Source: Ruegeria arenilitoris | GTDB taxonomy: Bacteria > Pseudomonadota > Alphaproteobacteria > Rhodobacterales > Rhodobacteraceae | Length of the DNA: 64,000 bases | Strand: one strand, 5' to 3' | Assembly (NCBI RefSeq): GCF_042675705.1 | Contig: NZ_JBHTJJ010000012.1 | In this document: positions 55,247 through 64,000 of the stretch, in pieces | How positions within the stretch are numbered: position 1 is the stretch's first letter | Layout: each line of letters opens with the position of its first letter | Made by a program: the position numbers and the translations under genes | The notes under the pieces: model-generated | Told to the model about the DNA's origin: nothing | Seen by the model: only the letters and a program-made list of their open reading frames with translations | Databases searched by the model: none

Positions 55247-56939
55247 CCCGAGGCTCTCCTACCGGTTCGGTTCCGGGCGCGGGCGGGTGCGCCTCGAGGT
55301 AATCGATGAAAGACATCACCAGATGGTACTGCCGCCGTGACAGCGAGAGCGGAAAATAGTTGGAATCCCGCATGTAGGGCGGCATGCGGGCGTCGTGCAT
55401 CATGTCGCGCACGATCCGCGGGTCGCGGAAGGCGGGATCGGGTGTCTGGTCAGGGTTCGGGTCCTCTTCGAACTGGGCCAGAACGCCAAAGGGCGGGCGC
55501 ATCAATCGCCGCACGAAATCAGGCCTGCGGCGCAAAAAATCCAAAAGGTTCTCCTCATCGATCAACTGCTCGTGCACAAACTTGGTGGCGACCGTATAGG
55601 GCAGCTGTTCATTCGGGACCGAGTTCGAGAAAACCGACACCGGCTGTGGGCGGATCAACTCGTCGATCTTGTCGGGAGGCACCGCATCCTTTTCCGTCAT
55701 CGATGCCGCGTCGGTGGACGGCAGGCCCGGTGTGGGTGCGATATTGGTCTGAGCCTGAAGAGAGGCGTTGTCTTTGAGGCCTTGTGCCCGGATGTCATCC
55801 AGATTGATCAGGCTGTTGGTCTCGAACGCCCTTCGGAAGATGTCGACCACTTCGGTTTTTGCGTCAAGGTAGTTTTCGGCGGTGACCGAGATCAACGACA
55901 TGTCGCGATCCGCCAGATCGTCTTCGAGGCTGTAGAAAGGCCGGCAATCCGGTGCGAAATCCGGCGGTCCGGTGAAGATGCGCGCCCGGGCGACCAAACG
56001 CTGACCCCGAACAGCCAGCGTGGCTTCGATCGTTCCATCACACGTGTCGTCAACCACCCCCCAGGACTGATCGTTGCCGACCCTGGCACCATCATAACTG
56101 TCATGCGGTTCGGGATCGTCAGACAACCCCGACATCATGATCCACTTCGACCACGGCGTGTCCGGGTTCAGGATGCGGTTCTGCGCCGGCACGATCTCAT
56201 GAATCCGGCCATATTCTGATTTGGGCGGGTCATTCTTGTATCCCGGCACAGCAAGGGTTGCAGGGCCGAAGGCGGCATCGGGCGGGCCGTATACCTCGCC
56301 CTTGGGCGGAGTGAACCGCAAACGCAGAAGACTGCGGTCCACCATCTCGCCGGACACCGGCTCGTCCGTCCCTTGGACCGGGCGGACAACCCGCACCGAG
56401 CCCAGCGGAATCGGGTTGTGTTCATAGACCAGCGGCTGCTGTTCCGACGTGTGCGGGCTGAAGGCCAGCAAGGGTTTGGGAGAAAAGTCCTCGGCCGCGA
56501 TCTCGACCCGGGCGCGAAACCCGCAGGCTGCATCTCCGGTGCGGCGGGCGGCTTTCTGATTGCCTACAGCGACAGTGTAGCGGATGTTCTTCAGCGACAG
56601 CCCCTGCCCTTCAAGAAGGTTCAGAGTGACAGGAGTTTCATAGGCCTCGCCGGTTTCAGCATCGAACATCCGCGCCCACAGCTCAAAGAACGGCGCGACC
56701 GGGCGCAGGGCGCCGGTGCCTTCATCCCGAAATCGGATCTTCCGCGGGTCCGGCAGGTAGGCCGAGACACTCCCATCCTCGTTTTCCCGTAAAGTCACGT
56801 TCGAGCGTATGACCGTCTTGTTGTTGCCATGCGCGTCCAGATCCTGCTGCCATTCGTAGCTTTCCAGCGGGGTCGCCCCCGGACCAAGCCTGGCAACGGC
56901 CATCGGCGGCAGAAAGAAGATTTCCTGTATCGTGTCCAT
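55239..56939 (-). CDS. LodA N-terminal-like protein
   Basis: A 566-residue protein. Its start (MAVARLG near residues 13-19, FRDEGTGALRPVAPFFE near 70-86, VAVGNQKAARRT near 123-134) resembles the N-terminal part of LodA-like quinoprotein amino acid oxidases. The C-terminal LSRRQYHLVMSFIDYL resembles the LodA segment before the cofactor region. No cofactor-type Cys/Trp motif is seen. I infer that it and the next gene are a LodA-like protein divided in two. ATG 56939 has GGAGAGG upstream. It begins 44 nt after the BBE-type gene. Confidence 0.5.
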   Translation of the reverse strand: MDTIQEIFFLPPMAVARLGPGATPLESYEWQQDLDAHGNNKTVIRSNVTLRENEDGSVSAYLPDPRKIRFRDEGTGALRPVAPFFELWARMFDAETGEAYETPVTLNLLEGQGLSLKNIRYTVAVGNQKAARRTGDAACGFRARVEIAAEDFSPKPLLAFSPHTSEQQPLVYEHNPIPLGSVRVVRPVQGTDEPVSGEMVDRSLLRLRFTPPKGEVYGPPDAAFGPATLAVPGYKNDPPKSEYGRIHEIVPAQNRILNPDTPWSKWIMMSGLSDDPEPHDSYDGARVGNDQSWGVVDDTCDGTIEATLAVRGQRLVARARIFTGPPDFAPDCRPFYSLEDDLADRDMSLISVTAENYLDAKTEVVDIFRRAFETNSLINLDDIRAQGLKDNASLQAQTNIAPTPGLPSTDAASMTEKDAVPPDKIDELIRPQPVSVFSNSVPNEQLPYTVATKFVHEQLIDEENLLDFLRRRPDFVRRLMRPPFGVLAQFEEDPNPDQTPDPAFRDPRIVRDMMHDARMPPYMRDSNYFPLSLSRRQYHLVMSFIDYLEAHPPAPGTEPVGEPRDV

Positions 56940-56983
56940 GCCGGGCCCTCTCCAGTTTGGCCATGCCGGTCCGCACCCTGTTT

Positions 56984-58543
56984 TCAGGGGTACGAATAGC
57001 TTTGATAGGTGATCGTCGGGTCCGAGAAGAAGGGAGTCGACTTATCCCGAATGATGTCCGGCGGCGCGTCGTCCGGAACCGGAGAAATGCTCTGCTGGTA
57101 GTGAAAGAAGTTCTGGGGGTCGAATTTCTGCTTCACGAACAGAAGTGAGTTGAAGTTGTCGCCCCAATAGAGCCATCGATAGTTCAGCTGAGTGCGCCGC
57201 GGATAATTTTGATAACAGCGGTCGATGAAGAAGCCCTCGTCCGTCATCATCTGCATGAACCCATCCAGCCATGGGACCACGACGTCTTTCTCATCCTCGG
57301 ACAACCAGAACACGTCAACGTAGAAATTCATCGACACGTCGCGGTGAATGAAGGCGTTTCCCTGTTTGCCAAACGGCACTCGGTTGATCGCCCCGCCATA
57401 CGGCTCGATCGCCACCGCCCCGTAGGCGTTTGGCGTGCTGTCCAGATAATCGACGACCCTTTGCCATTCATCTTGCGACAATTGGCGGGCGATATACCCG
57501 CCCTGTTTGTCTTCGCGGGCTTGATCCGGGACCACCGGGATGTCGTATTTCTCGTCATACAGCCAGGAATTGATCTGCTGGTAGGTTCCTGTCTTGCTGT
57601 TTTCCATGTGGCCGCCGATGGGTTCGTCCAGCAGCGGCTGGATGACCCGGCGCCCTTCGTCTTCGGGGCCGTGATATAGGGCCGAGACCAAAAGAACCTT
57701 CTGGTCTCCTTGATAAGCCAGAAAGATGTAGGCCCCAAATTTGTCCGAGAGTCCGTCCTTCATGTAGTTGGCCTGCAGAAACTCCAAAGCCTTGGCAGCC
57801 CTGTCCAGCGGCCATTTGATATGAACGCCCCAAACTTCGTAAAGGTTGTGCAGCTTGAACCGGATTTCCAGAAGCACCCCGAAATTGTTGCCGGTGCCTC
57901 CCCGGATCGCCCAGAAAAGATCGGGGTTGGTCGTGTCATCCGCGATCACGATACTGCCATCCCACAGCATAACCGTCACGCCCAGGACATTGTCGCAGGC
58001 CATTCCGAACAGGCGCGACGTGAACCCGTATCCTCCGCCCATCATGAATCCGGCCACGCAGACATCCTGACACGCGCCACCCGGCACATGCAGGTGATAG
58101 GAATCCAGCACCGAGTTCAGGACCTTGAACGGGGTACCGGGGCCGACATAGGCCATCGGGGTATCTGGATCGACCGTCACGTAACACATCCTGCTGGTAT
58201 CCAGCACCATCGCATTGTTGACCGAGTACCCCGCCGTACTGTGCCGGCCCGATCGGCTGACCACCCACAGATCATGGGCCCGCGCGAAGGCCAGACTGGC
58301 CCGCACGTCCTGAATGGTTTCGCAATAGACAATGATTTCCGGGTAGTCCTGAAAGGCCGGGTTCCAAAGTTGGCGATCCGTGTTGTAGTTCGGGTCCGTC
58401 GGCAAAACGACCGACCCAACCAGGCCTTTTTCAAACTCCCGTATCTGCTCGGGCGTAATCGGATGATAGCGCTGCAGCGATAGGTCCGTTCGGCTGGAGG
58501 CGACGCGATCCTTGGCCAGAATGGTCTTGCTTATCTTGCGCAT
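56984..58543 (-). CDS. Berberine-bridge-type FAD-linked oxidase
   Basis: A 519-residue flavoprotein. The PCMH-type FAD domain has SRSGRHSTAGYS with His101, the 8-alpha-histidyl attachment site of the family. GGACQDVCVAGFMMGGGYG carries Cys158, the likely 6-S-cysteinyl site, so FAD would be bicovalently bound. The C-terminal BBE motif is visible as the YWGDNFNSL and KQKFDPQNFF segments. ATG 58543 has AGGGAG upstream. There is no clear signal peptide. It oxidises an alcohol, sugar or amine-type substrate, unknown here. It is the first of six genes running to lptF. Confidence 0.85.
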   Translation of the reverse strand: MRKISKTILAKDRVASSRTDLSLQRYHPITPEQIREFEKGLVGSVVLPTDPNYNTDRQLWNPAFQDYPEIIVYCETIQDVRASLAFARAHDLWVVSRSGRHSTAGYSVNNAMVLDTSRMCYVTVDPDTPMAYVGPGTPFKVLNSVLDSYHLHVPGGACQDVCVAGFMMGGGYGFTSRLFGMACDNVLGVTVMLWDGSIVIADDTTNPDLFWAIRGGTGNNFGVLLEIRFKLHNLYEVWGVHIKWPLDRAAKALEFLQANYMKDGLSDKFGAYIFLAYQGDQKVLLVSALYHGPEDEGRRVIQPLLDEPIGGHMENSKTGTYQQINSWLYDEKYDIPVVPDQAREDKQGGYIARQLSQDEWQRVVDYLDSTPNAYGAVAIEPYGGAINRVPFGKQGNAFIHRDVSMNFYVDVFWLSEDEKDVVVPWLDGFMQMMTDEGFFIDRCYQNYPRRTQLNYRWLYWGDNFNSLLFVKQKFDPQNFFHYQQSISPVPDDAPPDIIRDKSTPFFSDPTITYQSYSYP

Positions 58544-58665
58544 GATGGGCGCTCCCTTGGCATAACATGCAGAACGCGCAGGGAAAAACACTGCGCGCAC
58601 GTTTTACGGTCTTTCCATCAACCCATTTCTGCCCGTCCCAAGCTGGCAGAAAGCTTCCGTACCGG

Positions 58666-61600
58666 TCAAGAGATCGTTTCAAGCAATGCCCGGGCTTCAA
58701 GCAATTCCGGGATGTCGGCCTTTGGGTCGAAACGTTCCAGGGCATCCGACAGCCATGGCCCCGGCTTCCCCACGGTTTTGGAAACGTGGCGCGTCAGCGC
58801 CACGGCTGCGCGCAGTTCGAACAGGCTGGCCCCGCATTTGCGCGCCTCGGACACCGCTTGTTTGAGTATCGGTTCAGGATCTTTCCGCTCATGATCGTCA
58901 AGCAACGAGCGGACCCTGAAAACCTCGGCATCGGCCCAGCCTTCGTCGGTATCTTTGCGCCATAGTTCAGCCTGCGTCAGCGCCTGCTTGGCGGCCTTGA
59001 GCCCCCCGGCACGCACCAGAAGTTCCGCGATCAGCGACAGAAAGAAGCTTTTGTAGTTTCCGGCGCCACTGGACCACCAGTCATCCGACGCCTGCCGTAG
59101 GGCCGCGATGTGCTCGGCGTCCGGGGTCCGGTGCGCACGCGCCCAACCGAGCCACATGCGGGCCGTGATCGACATGAAGGCCAATCTGTGCTCGCGAGAG
59201 ATCTCCTCCAGCGGTGCGACGGTCGCGATCAGTGCGTCGATATCACGGTGCAACAGATGGACCATGCACGTATAGGTCAAGACTTGGGCTACGCTGTGCG
59301 CGTGTTGCAATTCATTGGCCCAGTCCAAAGCCTGCGCCTGAACCTTTCGCGCACGGGCCGGCTCACCCATCAGGCTGTAACAGACCCCCAGGAAGCCAGC
59401 TGTGATGGCCGCATGGTCGGTGCCATAGACATAGGCCAGCTTCCCATGTGTTTTGAAATCGTAAAGGGTCCAGGCCTGCTCCAGGTGCGCCCGGGCATCC
59501 GTCAGATTGCCGATGTGCAGTTGTACGGCCCCCATGGCGCGGTGCCCTACCATCCGGTGCTCGGTCCGGCCGCTGACTTCGGCCAGGTCCAGGATCTGGT
59601 CCGCCACCTCACCGGCCAGGCGGTACTCGGCCCGAACAAGGTGAAACGCATAAAGCCCATTGAGAACCGGGAACAGGCGTTCCGTCTCGCGTGCCCGACG
59701 GCACAGCTCGCGCAGCCGGCTATAGGCCTCGCCTGTCGCTTCGCCTGCAATCCCGTCAGTCGAGCGCAAGACACCGGCCCGAAGCACTTGCAGGTCAATC
59801 TCGCGCAAGTCGCGGTCGCGGCTTTTCGGCAGCTCTGACACAAGACCAAGCGCCTTGGACAAATGAGTCAGTGCTTCGGACAGGGCCGACCGCTCGATCG
59901 CTCTCTGACCGGCGTTTTGCCAATGAGTAACGGCCTCTTCGGGGCGATTTGCCAGCGTATAGTGCTGGGCCAGAACTTCGGGCTGGGTCTGTGCAAGATA
60001 GGGTTGCTGGTCCAGCAATACACCCGCAGCCTGGTCGTGCAGGACCTGCCGCTCGGACCGCAGAAGGCTGTCATAGGCCATGTCCCGGATCAGGGCATGG
60101 CGAAACAGGTATTCGTCCTCGGCCCCGTCCGGTGGCCGCTGGATGATGCCTGCCATGGCCAATTGTTCCAGGCTGGCCTGCATCGACGCCGCCGGCAGCA
60201 TGGAGACCGCCGCGACCAGAGCCACCGAAAAGCGTCGGCCGAACACGGCGCCGGTCTGCGCCACGTCCTTTGCCATACCCAGGCGGTCGAGACGCTCCAT
60301 AAGCGAATCCTTGAGCGTGCTGGGTACCGACAGCGACGGCAGCGGACCGCGCAGGACATAGCCATCCTCGGTCAGCCGCAACTGGCCGGATTCCAGAAGG
60401 CCGCGCGTCACCTCCTGTACAAAGAGCGGGATCCCATCGGTCTTGGCGGCAATCAGGTCGCAGACCGGTCCCGGCAAAGGCTTGCCCCCCGCAACATCCG
60501 TGACGATTTCCGCCACCTCGGCATTCGACAATCGGGTCAGGGGGATGTGCAACGTGTTGTGGTGGTGCCCCCAGCTGGGGTCGAACCCCTGCCGGGCAGT
60601 GACCACGATAAGAACCGGCAGGTCACGGATCCGCTCGATTACCCTATCCGTCAGCGAAAGCGTGGTCGGGTCCACCCAATGCGCGTCTTCGAACAGCAAC
60701 AGAACGGGTTTGCTTCGGGCCATCGACACCAATTGCTGCGTTACGGCTTCCAGCGTCTTTTCCAACTTGACCTGCGGCGGCAGGTCCAAGGGCCCCAATG
60801 CATCATCGGCATCGATGCTCAACAGATCCGCAATAAGGCGCTGTCGTTCGGACGTCAGATACCGAAGCAGCGGCAGAAGCTTGTCCAGCTTTTGGGCGTC
60901 CGTATCCGCCGGCGCGAACCCGGCTGAACGTTCCAGTTGCTGCACGATCGGATACAGGGCACTGCTTGAGTGCAGCGGCGAACATTGGAAATTCAGACGC
61001 AGAATATCCTGCCCCTGCAACTCGTGCGCCAACCCTTCGATCAGCCGCGACTTTCCGATCCCCGCCTCACCTGAGATCAGAACGGATTGACCCGCCCCGT
61101 GACTGGCTTCGTTCCACTTGGCACACAGCTTGCGAAACTCAGAGCTGCGACCGATCAGTCGGCCGGAACCCGCTTCGGGATTGATCTCGAACCGCCGTTC
61201 GATCCGTGCGGTACCCTCCACGGTCCAGGCCTGAATCTCGTCCGCAAACCCCTTCAGAACATGCCTGCCTGAATCCTTCAGCCGGAAAGCGCCACCGATC
61301 AGGCGGCGCGTCGAGGGGCTGATGATCAGCGAATTTGGTTCGGCCAGACCCTGCAGGCGGGCGGCCAGATTCGGGGTCCGCCCCATGACCACGTCGTTTT
61401 CCCGCAACCCGTCCCCATAGATGGTGCCGACCACCACAAGTCCCGTGGCGATTCCGATCCGCGCCTGCAGCTCTTCCTTTCGGTCGATCGCGGGCAGTTC
61501 GTCCAAAATCTGCAACCCGGCCTCGATCGCGCGCGAGGCCGCATCCTCCTGCGCGTGCGGATAGCCGAAATAGATCATCGCACCATCCCCCATGAAACAG

Positions 61601-61980
61601 GCAATGTGACCACCGAATTTCGAGACGGCGGTTGTGCAAGTCTCTTTGAATCGCCGCACCAGCTCGCCCAGGTCTTCCGGATCCAGGCGCTCGGACATTG
61701 CCGTCGAGCCGACGAGGTCAACGAACATGACCGTCAACTGCCGGCGCTCGGCCACGATTTTGCCCTGTCGGCGGGTGTGCACGGCGTCACCGGCCGTGTC
61801 CTGGGCAAAACGCGCGGTTGCGGCAAGCAGGCGACGCCGGGGACCCAGCGGTAGCCCGAGATCGATCAGATCATGCTCGGACAGATGAACGAGGTCGGAC
61901 AAGGCCACTTCTGCCGCAGCGAAGGCGGGTGCGTATTTGGACAGCCCCAACTTCTCCAGAAAAGCGGCGATATCCGTCAT
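58666..61980 (-). CDS. SAM domain / cyclase-like / AAA ATPase / TPR signalling protein with altered cyclase site
   Basis: An 1104-residue paralogue of the protein at 26628-29927, with the same order: SAM (about 1-60), cyclase-like (about 80-260), AAA ATPase with Walker A GEAGIGKS and Walker B LLLFEDAHW, then TPR-like helices. Metal Asp88 and Asp132, Asn204 and Arg208 are present. The purine-selecting Lys128 is Cys in HIACFMGD, and the second selecting position is Val197. Activity or substrate may therefore differ. ATG 61980 has GGGGAGAA upstream. It is upstream of the BBE/LodA-like gene run on the same strand, 122 nt from it. Confidence 0.85.
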   Translation of the reverse strand: MTDIAAFLEKLGLSKYAPAFAAAEVALSDLVHLSEHDLIDLGLPLGPRRRLLAATARFAQDTAGDAVHTRRQGKIVAERRQLTVMFVDLVGSTAMSERLDPEDLGELVRRFKETCTTAVSKFGGHIACFMGDGAMIYFGYPHAQEDAASRAIEAGLQILDELPAIDRKEELQARIGIATGLVVVGTIYGDGLRENDVVMGRTPNLAARLQGLAEPNSLIISPSTRRLIGGAFRLKDSGRHVLKGFADEIQAWTVEGTARIERRFEINPEAGSGRLIGRSSEFRKLCAKWNEASHGAGQSVLISGEAGIGKSRLIEGLAHELQGQDILRLNFQCSPLHSSSALYPIVQQLERSAGFAPADTDAQKLDKLLPLLRYLTSERQRLIADLLSIDADDALGPLDLPPQVKLEKTLEAVTQQLVSMARSKPVLLLFEDAHWVDPTTLSLTDRVIERIRDLPVLIVVTARQGFDPSWGHHHNTLHIPLTRLSNAEVAEIVTDVAGGKPLPGPVCDLIAAKTDGIPLFVQEVTRGLLESGQLRLTEDGYVLRGPLPSLSVPSTLKDSLMERLDRLGMAKDVAQTGAVFGRRFSVALVAAVSMLPAASMQASLEQLAMAGIIQRPPDGAEDEYLFRHALIRDMAYDSLLRSERQVLHDQAAGVLLDQQPYLAQTQPEVLAQHYTLANRPEEAVTHWQNAGQRAIERSALSEALTHLSKALGLVSELPKSRDRDLREIDLQVLRAGVLRSTDGIAGEATGEAYSRLRELCRRARETERLFPVLNGLYAFHLVRAEYRLAGEVADQILDLAEVSGRTEHRMVGHRAMGAVQLHIGNLTDARAHLEQAWTLYDFKTHGKLAYVYGTDHAAITAGFLGVCYSLMGEPARARKVQAQALDWANELQHAHSVAQVLTYTCMVHLLHRDIDALIATVAPLEEISREHRLAFMSITARMWLGWARAHRTPDAEHIAALRQASDDWWSSGAGNYKSFFLSLIAELLVRAGGLKAAKQALTQAELWRKDTDEGWADAEVFRVRSLLDDHERKDPEPILKQAVSEARKCGASLFELRAAVALTRHVSKTVGKPGPWLSDALERFDPKADIPELLEARALLETIS

Positions 61981-62184
61981 TTCTCCCCCAACGGCCTGTC
62001 CAACGCCGGTTTGTTTTGGCACGGTCCAACCCGCGCAGATCGCGCGTCGAAAACCGTGGCCCGTTCATTATCCAACTGACTGAACAGCCTTTTCGTTCTT
62101 TACCCGCACGTCAAGGGGTTTGGCGAACCAAACCGGCGCAGCACGGTTGACCGTGGAGGCAGCATTGCTGAATTGCTTGGAGAA

Positions 62185-62260
62185 TGGCAGGGGCAGCAGG
62201 GTTCGAACCCGCGACCTACGGTTTTGGAGACCGTCGCTCTACCAACTGAGCTATACCCCT
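62185..62260 (-). tRNA. tRNA-Trp (CCA anticodon)
   Basis: A complete cloverleaf on the minus strand. The 7-bp acceptor stem AGGGGTA/TGCCCCT has one G-U pair. The D arm contains AGTTGGTA, and the anticodon stem ACGGT/ACCGT has loop CTCCAAA, placing anticodon CCA at 62227-62225. The T arm has the TTCGAAC loop. The discriminator is G73, and the 3' CCA is encoded (62187-62185). This matches tRNA-Trp. The neighbouring tuf and acyltransferase are unrelated in strand. Confidence 0.97.
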
Positions 62261-62404
62261 GTGGTGCGCCATCAGATATGCCAGCGGCGCGACGGACTCA
62301 AGAGGCTTTTTCAGTTTCTCGGACACATATGCAATCGACAAAGAAGTTGCGTGCGTCGTGCAGTTCTATAAGACAAGGTTCGGCCCACCGAGAGGAAATT
62401 ACCC

Positions 62405-63109
62405 TTGAGCCTTCGCAAGAAGATTGCCGACAGCGAGACAACCCTGAACTGGGCCGCGCGCCGCATCGCCAGCTACATCAGGATGGTCCATCGCAACACC
62501 AAATGGCAGCGGATCGGCTATGATGAGTTGGACAAGCTCGCGGAGCAGGGCGAGCCGGTCATCGTCGTGCTGTGGCACCAGCGGCTGGCCCAGTCGCCCT
62601 ATTTCTTTCCGCTGGACAAGGGGCGCATCTGCTCGATCACATCGGCCGCGCGCGCCGGCAGCATGGTGGGCCGGGTGCAGAAGCTCTTCGGCATGGACAC
62701 CATCGCCATGTCCAGCCACAAGCGTCACGTGGCCCTGTCGCGTGAAGTGTTGGGCAAGATGAAACAGGGGATCTCGATCGGCATAGCTGCCGACGGTCCG
62801 CGCGGCCCGGAACGGGTGTGCTCGACCGTCCCGCTGGTCTGGGCGCGCAGCTCGGGCAAACGCATTTTTGGCATCACCTATTCGGCCCGCCATGGCCGTG
62901 AGGCCGGCACCTGGGACCGGCTGCTGCTGCCGCGCCCCTGGCGCAACGAAGGCGTCTTTCTGTGCCGCGAATGGACTGAGACCGTACCCCGCAAGGCCAC
63001 GGACGAGCAGATCGAGCAACTGCGCCAAAGCCTCGAGAAGCACATGAATGATATCACCGCCGAGGCGGATCGTATGGTCGGCCGCACTCCTTGGGAACCA
63101 AAGCTCTGA
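62405..63109 (+). CDS. DUF374 lysophospholipid acyltransferase-like protein
   Basis: A 234-residue protein of the DUF374 family, related to lysophospholipid and lipid A-type acyltransferases. The WHQRLAQSPYFF segment replaces the HX4D motif. The SSHKRHVALSREVLGKM and IAADGPRGPERVCSTVP segments are typical of the family. The start is TTG 62405, with GAGAGGAA about 9 nt upstream. It converges with the small ORF downstream and sits next to tRNA-Trp. Likely substrates are membrane lipids, not determined. Confidence 0.82.
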   Translation: MSLRKKIADSETTLNWAARRIASYIRMVHRNTKWQRIGYDELDKLAEQGEPVIVVLWHQRLAQSPYFFPLDKGRICSITSAARAGSMVGRVQKLFGMDTIAMSSHKRHVALSREVLGKMKQGISIGIAADGPRGPERVCSTVPLVWARSSGKRIFGITYSARHGREAGTWDRLLLPRPWRNEGVFLCREWTETVPRKATDEQIEQLRQSLEKHMNDITAEADRMVGRTPWEPKL

Positions 63110-63310
63110 TCAGCCCGCCTGCTTTCCGCAAAAGTCACCGCGCAAGGCGCCGGTTTGCTTGGCCCCAAACTTTCTGCGTTCCCGACAAAAATCGCTGACG
63201 GTGCAGTCGACTTCGTGATCATCATCGCTGAGAATGGCCTCGCGCATATCTTCCAGGTCCTTGTTGTGAAGGATTTGCGCCCCGTAGTTCAGAAACTCAA
63301 AGCCAAACAT
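63110..63310 (-). CDS. Small cysteine-containing protein (66 aa)
   Basis: An ORF of 66 residues starting MFGFEFLNYGAQIL. It has three cysteines (VDCTVSDFC, then DFCGKQ) and a basic C-terminal half. A strong AGGAGG lies 5 nt before ATG 63310, supporting a real gene. I recognise no family. The stop abuts that of the convergent acyltransferase gene with no gap. An earlier in-frame start at 63391 lacks a ribosome site. Confidence 0.55.
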   Translation of the reverse strand: MFGFEFLNYGAQILHNKDLEDMREAILSDDDHEVDCTVSDFCRERRKFGAKQTGALRGDFCGKQAG

Positions 63311-63497
63311 CGCGTCCTCCTGCTGTTCGGGCATTCTGCCGAGCGTGCATAGGTCGCTGTCGGCGTTGCTCATCACGTAGACATTCAGCATCTGGAGCAG
63401 ATGGGCGGATGGCTAAGATTTCTCAAGCCTAGGGTCGGGGGCACCATCAAATCGAAAACACTGGCAGACTTGGAACCGTCTGATCGGCTTCACAATA

Positions 63498-63527
63498 AGA
63501 AAAAGGGCGCCCCAAGGGACGCCCTTT
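63498..63527 (-). terminator. Rho-independent terminator of tuf
   Basis: On the minus strand AAAGGGCG (63527-63520) pairs with CGCCCTTT (63509-63502) around a 10-nt loop, followed by a T-rich run. It starts 24 nt downstream of the tuf stop, as expected for a strong terminator of a highly expressed gene. Confidence 0.85.
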
Positions 63528-63550
63528 CCATCAGTATGCGCTGATGCGCC

Positions 63551-64000
<450 letters not shown>

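Noticed and set aside
62173..62523. An ORF with GSNPRP-like sequence crossing the tRNA
   Set aside because: This is the known false translation of the antisense side of a tRNA. The tRNA-Trp cloverleaf explains the sequence.

Overview
The window is a high-GC alphaproteobacterial chromosome segment, most likely from the Roseobacter side of Rhodobacteraceae. I infer this from gene content and style: a single-domain XylG, a carboxyspermidine-type polyamine operon, a napFDAGHBC operon, many ATGA start/stop overlaps, and an intergenic AAAATATCCCGGGGG-type sequence. No prophage, insertion sequence, CRISPR array or rRNA was seen. The one RNA gene is tRNA-Trp, near a partial tuf.

Layout. 1-2211: an ExbB-ExbD-ExbD-TonB energy-transduction operon. 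2235-4534: a LysR regulator divergent from a cupin and a glutathione S-transferase-like gene. 4704-15830: a xylose regulon with xylF-H-G-A on the minus strand, a ROK regulator plus a secreted FG-GAP/ASPIC protein on the plus strand, and xylB, an aldose epimerase and a MauG-like di-haem protein on the minus strand. Two AT-rich near-palindromes in front of xylF and xylB look like the operators. 16166-20107: a BCCT transporter with a 30-residue partner peptide, an AI-2E family permease and small membrane proteins. 20120-26347: a complete periplasmic nitrate reductase operon behind an FNR-type box.

26628-34790 is the most unusual region. A SAM/class III cyclase/AAA/TPR signalling protein overlaps by 4 nt a membrane protein resembling a pentameric ligand-gated channel. 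Tail to tail with these lies a 1222-residue protein that fuses a cyclic-nucleotide-binding-like domain, a phytochelatin-synthase-like domain with a degenerate second copy, a glutaredoxin fold without its cysteine, an HFCD flavoprotein (cysteine decarboxylase type), ankyrin repeats and a gamma-glutamylcyclotransferase-like domain. Together these suggest cyclic-nucleotide-controlled glutathione or thiol chemistry. That function is inferred, not shown.

35141-42649: a ureohydrolase, a ZrgA-like protein, and an iron module (imelysin, bfd, bfr, di-haem DUF1111, imelysin, DUF1513) with several overlapping genes. 42749-48012: spermidine biosynthesis by the carboxyspermidine route (speA, dehydrogenase, nspC, speB). 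48009-49540: an HD-domain protein divergent from a LysR regulator.

49543-61980 is a second unusual region, a 12.4 kb minus-strand run. It holds another SAM/cyclase/AAA/TPR protein whose cyclase lacks the usual purine-selecting lysine, a berberine-bridge-type oxidase, and two proteins that look like a split LodA-type quinoprotein, the second fused to a ferritin-like domain. A SPASM radical SAM enzyme, a LodB/QhpG-like flavoprotein and a lone LptF-type permease complete the run. It reads as a peptide-cofactor maturation system. 62185-64000: tRNA-Trp, a DUF374 acyltransferase, a small cysteine-containing ORF, and the 3' part of tuf with its terminator.
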